Origin: Methanobacterium sp. | GTDB taxonomy: Archaea; Methanobacteriota; Methanobacteria; Methanobacteriales; Methanobacteriaceae | NCBI GenBank assembly: GCA_020854975.1 | Contig: JAHKLQ010000065.1 | Location: 1-11,222 of the forward strand | DNA: 11,222 nt | Reading direction: 5' to 3' | Part shown: positions 1-11,096 of the stretch, in pieces | Position numbering within the stretch: the stretch's first letter is position 1 | Layout: each line of letters begins with the position of its first letter | Notes under the pieces: generated by a model | Told to the model about the DNA's origin: nothing | Databases searched by the model: none | What the model saw: the letters and a program-made list of their open reading frames with translations, nothing else | Position numbers and translations under genes: made by a program

Positions 1-1
1 T

Positions 2-3000
2 GATAAGACCAGTTTCATCCTCACAGTTGGTGCCCTGGGGCATGTTAATGAGACTGTGAATGTAATTGTTTCAAAAACAAATCCCACAGACCCGATTCTC
101 TATGGAAATGCCACTGTAAACCTGAGAGCTTACAATCTACTAATATTAAGTGGATGTCCCAACTATTCCAAGCCCATTGTCACATCTAATCAGAAGCTGA
201 GGGAGGAAGGTTACTACTTTAACCTGAATTTCTTCACCAATGCGGAGTTAACATCTGGGGATGCCACTGTAGAGGATAAGATAAAACAGATGGCAGCCAA
301 GGCAGATCTTATCATCATTGAGATGATAAGTGAAGTGGACACACTTGACAAAGTTTATGAGCTTATAGCAGGTAACAACGCTGAAATCATGGCTTTAAGA
401 TGTGGTGTGGCATTTTTAAATGATCCGGATGTAAATTCCAATGATACAGAACTAAGAGCTTACTGGGATGGAACTGGAGAAGAAAACATGGGTCGCTTCC
501 AGTTAAGGGCACTTCAAATGATAGGAATGACTGTTGATCCATCTAAAGATTTAAGTGTAATTAACTGGCCAACAGGATTCATTTACCATCCAGATTCAGA
601 GACCCCCATGTTTACTACCTGGGATGACTATTATGATTGGTATGTGCAGAGTGGACACTACCAGGAAGGAGGGGCATGGGTTGGAATGTTAGCATATGCT
701 TCTACTTTCATGAATGGTAACAGCGAAATGCAACAACAGATACTCCAAAGCCTGGAAGCAAAGGGTCTCAATGTTATCCTGGCAATATGTAAAGGAGATG
801 CAGACCGTGTTAATGCCATTAAAAACTACTTCATGGATGGTGACACCTGCAGAATAAGTGCATTAGTGGCATGTGTTGGTTACAACATAGTCTACGGTGA
901 TCCAGATGAAAGTACAGAACTCCTAGAAAACTTGAATGTACCCATATTCGCACCTATCTACTCTTCAGACCTTGAAACCTGGGAAAATGATTCTGCAGGC
1001 CTTTCCAGTGAAATATACTGGCAAGTGGCCTGGCCAGAGATGGAAGGGAGGATAGAGCCCATCTTAATGGGTGGGGTTACCTCCACGGAAACAGATTCCT
1101 ATACTGGAATCAACATCCAGAGATACACTCCCTTACCTGATCGGATAGAACGAATAACCAACCGAGTTTATAACTGGATACAACTCCAAACACTCTCTAA
1201 TGCGGAGAAAAAAATAGCCCTCATCTATTACAACACCCATGGTGGAAAAGATGGGGTGGGAGCTTCCTATCTCAACGTACCTGCAAGTATATCAGAAATA
1301 TTGAAAGCCCTCAAAGAGGAGGGGTATGATATTCCTGATGAGTACTCTGTGGATGAAATAATCGAACTTTTGACTACAGTTGGGAACAACGTTGGTTCAT
1401 GGGCGCCTGGAGAACTTGAAAAACTGGTTGAAGCCGGTGCTATAACCATCCCCCTGGAAACATACATGGAATGGTTCAACACATTACCTGAAGAACTTCA
1501 ACAGGAAGTCATTGAATACTGGGGAGAAGCTCCAGGTGATGTAATGGTATACAATGGGAGTATAGTCATTCCTGGTATCATGCTGGGAAATATATTCCTG
1601 GGAGCTCAACCAATGCGTGGATGGGGAGAAGACTCCACTGATATAGCTCATTCATCTACATTACCCCCAACCCACCAGTACATAGCATTTTACATGTGGT
1701 TACAGAATGAAATGCAAGCCAATGCCCTTATACACTTGGGAACACACGGAACCCTAGAATGGTTACCTGGAAGAAGTGTAGGACTTGGTGAAGATGACTG
1801 GCCCGATGTGCTACTGGGGGATATACCAGACATCTACCCTTACATTGTGGACAACACTGGAGAGGGAACCCAGGCCAAAAGAAGAGGATACGCAGTGATC
1901 ATAGACCATCTAACCGCACCTATAATTGCGTCAGGACTCTATGGAGACCTGTCAGAGTTACAGGATCTTATAAATGATTATGACAACACAGACAACCAGG
2001 AACGGAAAGAAATTCTTCAAAGAGAAATTTTAACCTTGGTAAGTGAACTGAGTCTGGATGAGGATCTGGAACTTGATCTGGAAAACACATCCTTTGAAAG
2101 CATTAAAAACTCGGTTGAACACTATCTGGAAGAATTAGCCTCAACCCTGATGCCATATGGACTTCACACATTTGGTGTTGCCCTCTCTGGCGAGTCCCTG
2201 GATTTGATGGTGGAATCTATTGTCAGTTTCGACCCTGAAACTAGAGACAACGATGAGTTCAGAGCGTTGATCAGGGAATTACTCTCCCAAAACTATGAAA
2301 TGGAAAATCTATTGGCAGCACTTAATGGAGAATACGTTTCACCATCTCTGGGTGGTGACCCTATCAGGAGAGCAGATGATGTGCTTCCTACTGGTATGAA
2401 CTTCTACTCTTTCGACCCACGTACTGCTCCAGATGAAACAGCATGGGAGATAGGTAAACAGATGGCTGATGAGATGTTAGAAGCATACTACGCAGAAAAC
2501 GGGTGTTACCCGGAAACTGTGGGCGTGGTACTGTGGTCCACTGAGACCATGAGAACCGTAGGACAAAGCATTGCCATGATCCTGCGTTACATGGGTGCTG
2601 AACCAGTATGGGATTCTAAAGGCAGATTTGTGGGCATTACCATAACCTCTCTGGAAGACTTGGGACGACCCCGTGTAGATGTACTGGTAACCATCAGTGG
2701 ACTGTTCAGAGACACTTTCTCTTACAGTATCGATCTTTTGGACTCTGCAGCACGTGAAGTAGCAGCATTACCTGAGAGTACTGATGATAACTACCTCAGA
2801 AAGCATTATCTCCAGGATCTGGAAGAGTACACTGAAAGTGGAATGAGTTCCAGTGATGCTGAGCTACTTGCCGGTGCCCGTATATTTGGACCTCCAGCAG
2901 AATCCTATGGAACTGGAGTGGCCTCACAAGTACCATCAACATCTAAATGGGATGATCAGTCTGACCTGGTGGACACCTACCTTTCCAGGATGTCATACAT

Positions 3001-4027
3001 CTACGGAAGCGGTGTTTATGGTGTCAGCGGACTTGAAGCCTTTAAAAATCAGTTACAAAATGTAGATGCAACTATACAAGTCAGAGACAATAATTATGGT
3101 CTTTTAGACAATGATGATGTCTACCAGTATCTGGGTGGGTTAACCATGGCGGCAAAAAGTCTTTCTGGGGAAGATGTATCGGTTTACATTGCCGACACCC
3201 GTACTGATCCAGAGATAAAGACTCTTAACCAGTTCATGGCCAATGAAATGCGTACACGTATCCTGAATTCCAAATGGATTGAAGGTATGCTTAACGAAGG
3301 ATATTCTGGTGCCAACGAGATTTCCAAAGAAATTGGATATCTTTTTGCCTGGGATGCAGTAACTCCTGAAGCAGTGAAGGACTGGATGTATCAATCAGCA
3401 GTGGAAACCTATATGTTTGATTCTACTATCAGAAGCCAGTTTTTAGAAGCTAATCCTTATGCATTTGCTTCTACCGCTGCATGGTTCCTGGAAGCTGCTC
3501 GCAGAGGTATGTGGGTTCCTGATGCAGCCACTTTAACTCAGCTAAAAGACCTTTATATTCAGGCTACTGTTGAGTATGGTGTTGTCTGCTGTCACCACAC
3601 TTGTGGAAACCTTGATTTCACCAATTATGTGGTGATGGGTTCATCTTTGAGTATGGATTCGCTTCAGCAGTTTGCTGATGTTATGGAAGCTGCTACCGGT
3701 GAACCAGTTACTTTAGGTACTACTGGGGCAACGTCCCAACTCACTGGTTCTGCTTCATCTACCGGTGCCTCATCGTCAGTTGGTGCTTCATCAAGTAATG
3801 AAGCTGCTACTGAGAGTGGATCTGCAAGTTCATCCGCCTCAGAATCTGCATCAGAATCAGCAGGTACTGAAGGAACTTCTAAGTCCTATGAGGTATCAGA
3901 AACAGGTCAACAATCTTCAGCCCAGTCCAGTATGCCTATAGTGGCTATAGTTGGAGTGATACTGTTAGTGTGTTTGGTAGGTGTCGGATACTTCCGAAAC
4001 AGTATCTTTGGATTCTTCAAAAAATAA
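2..4027 (+). CDS. Surface-anchored CobN-like chelatase-family protein, 5'-truncated by the window
   Basis: The frame is already open at base 2, so the GTG at 56 is internal and the true start lies left of the window; 1341 residues are visible (numbered from base 2). The first ~40 residues (ALGHVNETVNVIV, GNATVNL) are beta-rich and look like the end of an Ig-like repeat. A full CobN-type region follows: THGGKDG at 412-418, QPMRG at 536-540, LPPTH, the family signature HLGTHGTLEWLPG from residue 578, SGLYGDL, and [21 protein letters not shown] lies at 1196-1203. The C-terminus is a Ser/Thr/Ala-rich linker, one transmembrane span (~1312-1331) and a basic tail (FFKK), so the chelatase part should face outside. 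CobN proteins insert cobalt into corrinoids in the cytoplasm; an exported copy is unlikely to serve cobalamin synthesis and more resembles HmuS, a CobN-like haem dechelatase. Metal and tetrapyrrole are unknown. It is probably the catalytically intact member of the pair. Confidence 0.9.
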   Translation, partial: DKTSFILTVGALGHVNETVNVIVSKTNPTDPILYGNATVNLRAYNLLILSGCPNYSKPIVTSNQKLREEGYYFNLNFFTNAELTSGDATVEDKIKQMAAKADLIIIEMISEVDTLDKVYELIAGNNAEIMALRCGVAFLNDPDVNSNDTELRAYWDGTGEENMGRFQLRALQMIGMTVDPSKDLSVINWPTGFIYHPDSETPMFTTWDDYYDWYVQSGHYQEGGAWVGMLAYASTFMNGNSEMQQQILQSLEAKGLNVILAICKGDADRVNAIKNYFMDGDTCRISALVACVGYNIVYGDPDESTELLENLNVPIFAPIYSSDLETWENDSAGLSSEIYWQVAWPEMEGRIEPILMGGVTSTETDSYTGINIQRYTPLPDRIERITNRVYNWIQLQTLSNAEKKIALIYYNTHGGKDGVGASYLNVPASISEILKALKEEGYDIPDEYSVDEIIELLTTVGNNVGSWAPGELEKLVEAGAITIPLETYMEWFNTLPEELQQEVIEYWGEAPGDVMVYNGSIVIPGIMLGNIFLGAQPMRGWGEDSTDIAHSSTLPPTHQYIAFYMWLQNEMQANALIHLGTHGTLEWLPGRSVGLGEDDWPDVLLGDIPDIYPYIVDNTGEGTQAKRRGYAVIIDHLTAPIIASGLYGDLSELQDLINDYDNTDNQERKEILQREILTLVSELSLDEDLELDLENTSFESIKNSVEHYLEELASTLMPYGLHTFGVALSGESLDLMVESIVSFDPETRDNDEFRALIRELLSQNYEMENLLAALNGEYVSPSLGGDPIRRADDVLPTGMNFYSFDPRTAPDETAWEIGKQMADEMLEAYYAENGCYPETVGVVLWSTETMRTVGQSIAMILRYMGAEPVWDSKGRFVGITITSLEDLGRPRVDVLVTISGLFRDTFSYSIDLLDSAAREVAALPESTDDNYLRKHYLQDLEEYTESGMSSSDAELLAGARIFGPPAESYGTGVASQVPSTSKWDDQSDLVDTYLSRMSYIYGSGVYGVSGLEAFKNQLQNVDATIQVRDNNYGLLDNDDVYQYLGGLTMAAKSLSGEDVSVYIADTRTDPEIKTLNQFMANEMRTRILNSKWIEGMLNEGYSGANEISKEIGYLFAWDAVTPEAVKDWMYQSAVETYMFDSTIRSQFLEANPYAFASTAAWFLEAARRGMWVPDAATLTQLKDLYIQATVEYGVVCCHHTCGNLDFTNYVVMGSSLSMDSLQQFADVMEAATGEPVTLGTTGATSQLTGSASSTGASSSVGASSSNEAATESGSASSSASESASESAGTEGTSKSYEVSETGQQSSAQSSMPIVAIVGVILLVCLVGVGYFRNSIFGFFKK
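3770..4027 (+). repeat. Copy 1 of near-identical 3' gene end (linker + membrane anchor)
   Basis: These 258 bases align without gaps to 8344-8601. I count 8 mismatches (96.9% identity), including a 105-base perfect block at 3815-3919. Only 2 of 85 residues differ. The segment encodes the Ser-rich stalk, the transmembrane span and the basic tail. Confidence 0.95.
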
Positions 4028-4035
4028 ACCAATTT

Positions 4036-4073
4036 TCCCCTATTTTATTTTTTTGGGATTTTTTTATTTTTTT
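4036..4073 (+). terminator. Probable terminator after the first CobN-like gene
   Basis: A weak TCCC/GGGA pairing (4036-4039 with 4055-4058) encloses a T-rich loop and is followed by a nearly continuous T run to 4073. T runs are the main archaeal termination signal. A similar CCCC...T-run...GGGG arrangement follows the second CobN-like gene. Confidence 0.6.
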
Positions 4074-4207
4074 ATGGAAACTATTTCAAATGGATTCCTC
4101 ACTATTCCATAGTAAAAAATTTACCATTTTTATTATTAATATACCTCCAAAAATTCATTTAACCATTAACCTACTCAGAAATTCGTCAAATATTTAGAGA
4201 TATCGAA

Positions 4208-4253
4208 TAATATTACTATTTGCTATTAATCATAAATTTAATATTACTATTTG
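4208..4253 (+). repeat. 15-base direct repeats upstream of promoter
   Basis: TAATATTACTATTTG occurs exactly at 4208-4222 and 4239-4253, start to start 31 bases, about three helical turns. The pair lies directly upstream of the BRE/TATA element, which suits an activator or repressor binding array. The regulator is unknown. Confidence 0.6.
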
Positions 4254-4278
4254 ACCAATTTGCTGCTCTTTTGACCAA
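4250..4278 (+). promoter_or_regulatory. Paired TTTGACCAA elements overlapping the promoter
   Basis: TTTGACCAA occurs at 4250-4258 and again at 4270-4278, 20 bases apart (about two helical turns). The second copy runs into the BRE, so a protein bound there could block TFB/TBP. The role as an operator is inference from spacing and position. Confidence 0.4.
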
Positions 4279-4291
4279 AATATTTATATTC
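4276..4291 (+). promoter_or_regulatory. BRE/TATA promoter of the second CobN-like gene
   Basis: CAAAATATTTATATTC combines an A-rich BRE-like stretch with a TATA box (TTTATATT). The start of transcription would fall near 4310-4316, giving a leader of about 110 bases. The same sequence, with one mismatch in 16, occurs at 8689-8704, which supports it being a real element. Confidence 0.6.
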
Positions 4292-4412
4292 CAATTTATT
4301 TTAATTATTTTCAGGTTTAATTGAATTAGGTAATAAATTTAGATCATCACTATTGAAGATTTAAATTTTAATTACATCAATTTTGCCGCTATGAAAACAT
4401 TTAAAAAAACAA

Positions 4413-4421
4413 AGGAGGTGA
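4413..4421 (+). promoter_or_regulatory. Strong ribosome binding site that decides the ATT start
   Basis: AGGAGGTGA is a near-perfect complement to the archaeal 16S rRNA 3' end. It lies 4 bases before ATT at 4426, but 31 bases before the first in-frame ATG (4453), too far to serve that ATG. No ribosome binding site is seen just upstream of 4453. Confidence 0.8.
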
Positions 4422-4425
4422 AAAT

Positions 4426-8601
<4,176 letters not shown>

Positions 8602-8611
8602 GAACATTTCT

Positions 8612-8650
8612 CCCCCATTTCTTTTTTTGGGGCTTAATATTAATTTTTTT
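8612..8650 (+). terminator. Probable terminator after the second CobN-like gene
   Basis: CCCCC (8612-8616) can pair with GGGG (8629-8632) around a T-rich loop, and T runs follow at 8644-8650 and beyond. The arrangement mirrors the one after the first CobN-like gene, as if the duplicated or converted unit extended past the stop codon. Confidence 0.55.
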
Positions 8651-8688
8651 AAATATTTTTTTAAAATTACCATTCAATAAAGAGATAT

Positions 8689-8704
8689 CAAAATCTTTAT
8701 ATTC
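8689..8704 (+). promoter_or_regulatory. BRE/TATA promoter matching that of the second CobN-like gene
   Basis: CAAAATCTTTATATTC matches 4276-4291 at 15 of 16 positions. Transcription would begin near 8724-8730, which would give the membrane-protein cluster a leader of about 345 bases unless the RNA ends at one of the hairpins in between. Confidence 0.5.
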
Positions 8705-8799
8705 AAGTATTTTTTAATTTAATTCATAAATATTTGAATCATATCAATTAAGGAGAGTGAAAAGTCAAGAGATAAAATCTTAAATGGATAAAAAAGGGT

Positions 8800-8820
8800 A
8801 AATGACAATTTTTGTCATTT
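8800..8820 (+). repeat. Perfect 9-bp inverted repeat (hairpin)
   Basis: AAATGACAA (8800-8808) and TTGTCATTT (8812-8820) are separated by TTT, and a T-rich tract follows. If transcribed from the promoter at 8689 it would form a hairpin followed by U-rich RNA, which could end or pause transcription. As DNA it could be an operator. Confidence 0.65.
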
Positions 8821-8954
8821 TATTTCTACTTTTTAATCCTATTGTCCCGAAAGAGGCACATTTTATAGTTGAAGTTAAGATGGGACATTGATGGGAAACT
8901 GGAAAGTATTAATAAATTTCCGAAAAAACCGCGTTTGGTATTAAACTCAACTTA

Positions 8955-8995
8955 ATTATTACAAAAAGGCAAGATTTAGACCTTGAAGTAATAAT
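8955..8995 (+). repeat. Compound dyad just upstream of the proximal promoter
   Basis: ATTATTAC (8955-8962) pairs with GTAATAAT (8988-8995). Inside it, AAGG (8966-8969) pairs with CCTT (8981-8984), with 3-base internal loops on each side and an 11-base apical loop. The dyad ends 10 bases before the BRE/TATA at 9006, so it is either an operator or a leader hairpin. Confidence 0.6.
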
Positions 8996-9005
8996 ACAAA
9001 GTAAA

Positions 9006-9020
9006 TCGAAAATATTATAA
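9006..9020 (+). promoter_or_regulatory. Proximal promoter of the membrane-protein cluster
   Basis: TCGAAAATATTATAA reads as a BRE-like TCGAAAA followed by the TATA-like ATATTATAA. The start of transcription would be near 9040-9045, about 30 bases before the ATG at 9072. No experimental start is known. Confidence 0.45.
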
Positions 9021-9071
9021 GCAATTTAATTAAATCTTAGTGTGGTTAACATTGATGGAATGTGATTTAAA

Positions 9072-9800
9072 ATGATGGATTTACTATGGAAACTGGGGAT
9101 ACTCTCAGTGGTAATGGTTTTTGGTATTAAAATCGGCCTGGCCATGGGATTTGCGGGACTTTCTAAAAAGTTAACTGCAGCCATAATCCTGGGTTATGGA
9201 GGAGGTATACTCTTACTTACTTATATTGCAGGCGGTTTTATTGACCAAGTACAGGGATTTGTATATTCATATAGTTCGGTTCTGGGGATTGCAATGGCAG
9301 CCATCATACTATATGCAGGTTTCCACACTCTTAAGGAGTGGAAAATAAACAAAAACAACAGTATCAAGGCAACTTGTATGGCTATGATTGCTCCCTGCCC
9401 TTGTTGTTTTGGAGCTGCAGTGGCGGCTATTATAATTGCAGCACCAATGATCGGTGTTTCTGCTTTTGCAGTGGGAGAGTACGCCGCTGTTTGTCTTATG
9501 ATAACTATGGCAGTCTGTTACCTGGTTTCAGGATTAATAGGTCGTGCATTGAACAAGCCTTACCCTGTTTTGTTGGGTAATTTCATGTTATTTGCAGGAT
9601 TTTACTTTTTAACTTCAGCCATAGTCATTCCCAACATTAGCACAGTTTTAACTCAACAGATGAGTCCTATTGATATTCCGGATGTATGGACCATTGTCTA
9701 TGCAGTGATAACCTTGGTGGTACTCACAGTAGCTGGTTATTATATATACCGCAAACGAAGTCCCCTTTTAAACCAGGCATTTGACACTGGTCAGAAATAG
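9072..9800 (+). CDS. Polytopic membrane protein, DUF2162-type putative transporter with CPCC motif
   Basis: The 242-residue protein has about seven hydrophobic segments (near residues 8-29, 33-53, 66-82, 100-124, 131-152, 165-187 and 206-225) and a short polar C-terminus. ATG at 9072 follows GTGAT at 9062-9066; a second ATG directly after makes the exact start uncertain by one residue. The notable motif is PCPCC at 108-112 (Cys109, Cys111, Cys112), with another Cys at 102, inside or at the edge of the fourth segment. I recognise the overall pattern as DUF2162, a family I recall being grouped with LysE/CcdA-like transporters. A metal-relay or thiol-redox role for the Cys cluster is inference. 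It stands first in the cluster, 40 bases before the ExbB-like gene, a position that corresponds to a small membrane protein after HmuS in Bacteroidota hmu operons. Transport substrate unknown. Confidence 0.85.
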   Translation: MMDLLWKLGILSVVMVFGIKIGLAMGFAGLSKKLTAAIILGYGGGILLLTYIAGGFIDQVQGFVYSYSSVLGIAMAAIILYAGFHTLKEWKINKNNSIKATCMAMIAPCPCCFGAAVAAIIIAAPMIGVSAFAVGEYAAVCLMITMAVCYLVSGLIGRALNKPYPVLLGNFMLFAGFYFLTSAIVIPNISTVLTQQMSPIDIPDVWTIVYAVITLVVLTVAGYYIYRKRSPLLNQAFDTGQK

Positions 9801-9840
9801 AAAAAATCTTAAAGATCTAAATAATTCAGGTGATTTATAG

Positions 9841-10509
9841 ATGGTAGCGATTCCAGGAAGTGAAGTGTTAAGTTCAGTTTTGCACGTTATATCACAAAGC
9901 TTACTTATACCCGTGATTGTAGGGCTTCTAGCTTTTATGCTTTATGCAATAATCAGTTTTGGAGGCTTATTATCAGAATATACAAACAGAATCCGTGTTA
10001 GCCCGGAACAGATAGAGAAACTAATCATAGATTTCTCCAATCCCGGCACACCCGAACAAATAATTAAGGTAATGGAGAACAGTGATGTTCCTGTAAGTTA
10101 CAAAAACATAGTTATTAAAGTTGCATCCCACCCGGAACTGGGAAGTAAATCCAGGGAAGCACTAGCACGTAAACTTATTGAAAATGAAGAATCCATAGCA
10201 GCCAAGAGTCTGGAGAAAACGGACATGGTCACTCGTTTAGGACCTACCCTTGGATTGATGGGGACATTAATCCCTATGGGTCCTGGTCTGGCAGCATTAG
10301 GTAGTGGAGATATAACCACTCTTGCTAATGCAATTATAATAGCATTCGACACAACTGTTGTTGGATTAGCTGCTGGAGGAGTGGGTTATGTTATATCCAA
10401 GGTTAGAAGAAGGTGGTATGAAGAATATCTATCTAACCTGGATGCTCTATGTGAATCTGCATTAGAGGTGATGGATCATGGTAAGGCGCAGACGCCGTAT
10501 GTTGGATGA
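9841..10509 (+). CDS. MotA/TolQ/ExbB-type proton-channel family protein
   Basis: The 222-residue protein is preceded by AGGTGAT at 9828-9834, 6 bases before the ATG, which fixes the start. Topology fits ExbB/TolQ: one span near 20-41, a long cytoplasmic stretch (~45-127) and two paired spans (~128-150 and 161-186). The MotA/TolQ/ExbB core is visible as [19 protein letters not shown], then [17 protein letters not shown] and the basic SKVRRRWY. Thr142 and Thr171/172 fall where ExbB has its pore-lining Thr residues (Thr148 and Thr181 in E. coli, by recollection). In the family these proteins form a pentamer around an ExbD dimer and use the proton or sodium gradient to drive work across the envelope. 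Its partner is the overlapping downstream gene. The presumed client is the surface CobN-like pair, since no TonB or outer membrane is expected in this organism. Confidence 0.93.
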   Translation: MVAIPGSEVLSSVLHVISQSLLIPVIVGLLAFMLYAIISFGGLLSEYTNRIRVSPEQIEKLIIDFSNPGTPEQIIKVMENSDVPVSYKNIVIKVASHPELGSKSREALARKLIENEESIAAKSLEKTDMVTRLGPTLGLMGTLIPMGPGLAALGSGDITTLANAIIIAFDTTVVGLAAGGVGYVISKVRRRWYEEYLSNLDALCESALEVMDHGKAQTPYVG

Positions 10510-10810
10510 TCAGGGTGAAGACCCCACAGCTGGAACCAGTAACCTGGTGGATGCCATGCTGGTGTTGTCTGTTGGTTTCCTGATCTTCATAGTTATGTCC
10601 TGGAACATGCAAAGTGTGGTTTTTGCCGATATGAGTCAAGAAGAACGTCAACAAACCATGGAGGCCATGAAACAGGTAGCTCAAATCCAACAGGGTGATG
10701 AACTCAACGATACACCCCAAACAGAATCAGGATCTGGAGAAGGATATGCTAAAAAGGGAACAGTATATCAAGATCCACAAACTGGAAAATTAATTATGGT
10801 GGAAGGTTGA
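10478..10810 (+). CDS. Small single-span DUF2149 protein, ExbD-like partner
   Basis: The 110-residue protein starts inside the ExbB-like gene with a 32-base overlap. GAGGTGAT at 10465-10472 lies 5 bases before the ATG, so the two are probably translated in a coupled way at matched amounts. The N-terminus is strongly basic (RRRRR at 3-7), followed by [20 protein letters not shown], one transmembrane span near 23-42. Asp25 at the start of the span sits in a VDAMLVL context like the proton-carrying Asp of ExbD/TolR (FIDVMLVLL). The remainder (~45-110) is polar, with a Gln/Glu-rich stretch and the ending [17 protein letters not shown], which I recognise as typical of DUF2149. It would face outside the membrane and be the part that contacts the CobN-like proteins. 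It is shorter than ExbD (about 140 residues). Confidence 0.88.
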   Translation: MVRRRRRMLDDQGEDPTAGTSNLVDAMLVLSVGFLIFIVMSWNMQSVVFADMSQEERQQTMEAMKQVAQIQQGDELNDTPQTESGSGEGYAKKGTVYQDPQTGKLIMVEG

Positions 10811-10816
10811 CCATTG

Positions 10817-10850
10817 GGTGGAAGGGTAATCCTACCACCTTAATTTACCT
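10817..10850 (+). terminator. Hairpin terminator of the membrane-protein cluster
   Basis: GGTGG (10817-10821) pairs with CCACC (10835-10839); inside it AGG (10823-10825) pairs with CCT (10831-10833) across a single A/A mismatch, with loop GTAAT. It begins 6 bases after the stop codon. Weakly T-rich sequence follows, with a stronger T run near 10869-10876. Confidence 0.65.
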
Positions 10851-11005
10851 AAATTTCTACATAAAATTTATTTTTTCTTATTCTTAACTTATTTTATAGA
10901 ATTCAGTTAGGGATTAAATTAGTATTTTTAACTAAAATTACGGATAATATTTTTTTATCTCATAATTAATCACATACCTATTTCATTTAGTTAATATCTA
11001 CTATC

Positions 11006-11013
11006 ATATATAA
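11006..11013 (+). promoter_or_regulatory. TATA box of the HisA-like gene
   Basis: ATATATAA within CATATATAAAG is a strong archaeal TATA-like sequence. It implies transcription from about 11032-11038 and a 60-base leader. The rest of the 10811-11096 spacer (286 bases) is plain AT-rich sequence in which I see nothing else besides the terminator. Confidence 0.5.
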
Positions 11014-11096
11014 AGTATAAGACTGTGCTGGTAAATAGTAAAAGAAACATTAAAATTAACTTAAAAATTCAATACATTCTAGTTAATGGTGGTTTA

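Larger units (their letters stand above)
4028..4425. other. Intergenic region between the two CobN-like genes
   Basis: This 398-base AT-rich stretch has no convincing gene. It holds the upstream terminator, two sets of direct repeats (4208-4253 and 4250-4278), a BRE/TATA promoter (4276-4291), an A/T-rich leader of about 110 bases, and the ribosome binding site of the next gene. The only ATG-initiated frame near the gene start is a 19-codon frame at 4391-4450. Confidence 0.8.
8602..9071. other. Intergenic region between the CobN-like pair and the membrane-protein cluster
   Basis: This 470-base AT-rich stretch has no convincing gene. In order it contains the terminator, a promoter copy (8689-8704), a ribosome-binding-site-like AAGGAGAGTGA at 8750-8760 followed only by a frame of about 8 codons, a hairpin (8800-8820), a long-range TGTCCC/GGGACA pairing (8843-8848 with 8882-8887), a larger dyad (8955-8995) and a second promoter (9006-9020). 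It may be a regulated leader, or it may hold the decayed head of a further paralogue. Confidence 0.75.

Noticed and set aside
3970..4197. 75-codon frame running past the end of the first CobN-like gene into the spacer.
   Set aside because: It starts out of frame inside a clear gene, reads through the terminator T run (poly-Phe/Ile product) and has no ribosome binding site.
8821..8950. Cobalamin or NiCo riboswitch in the leader of the membrane-protein cluster, suggested by TGTCCC/GGGACA and GGGAAACTGG.
   Set aside because: The characteristic cobalamin-riboswitch core (B12 box) is absent and only a 6-bp long-range pairing is visible.
10098..10352. 84-codon open frame on the minus strand inside the ExbB-like gene.
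   Set aside because: It is antisense to a conserved channel core, has no ribosome binding site or promoter, and is explained by codon composition of the real gene.
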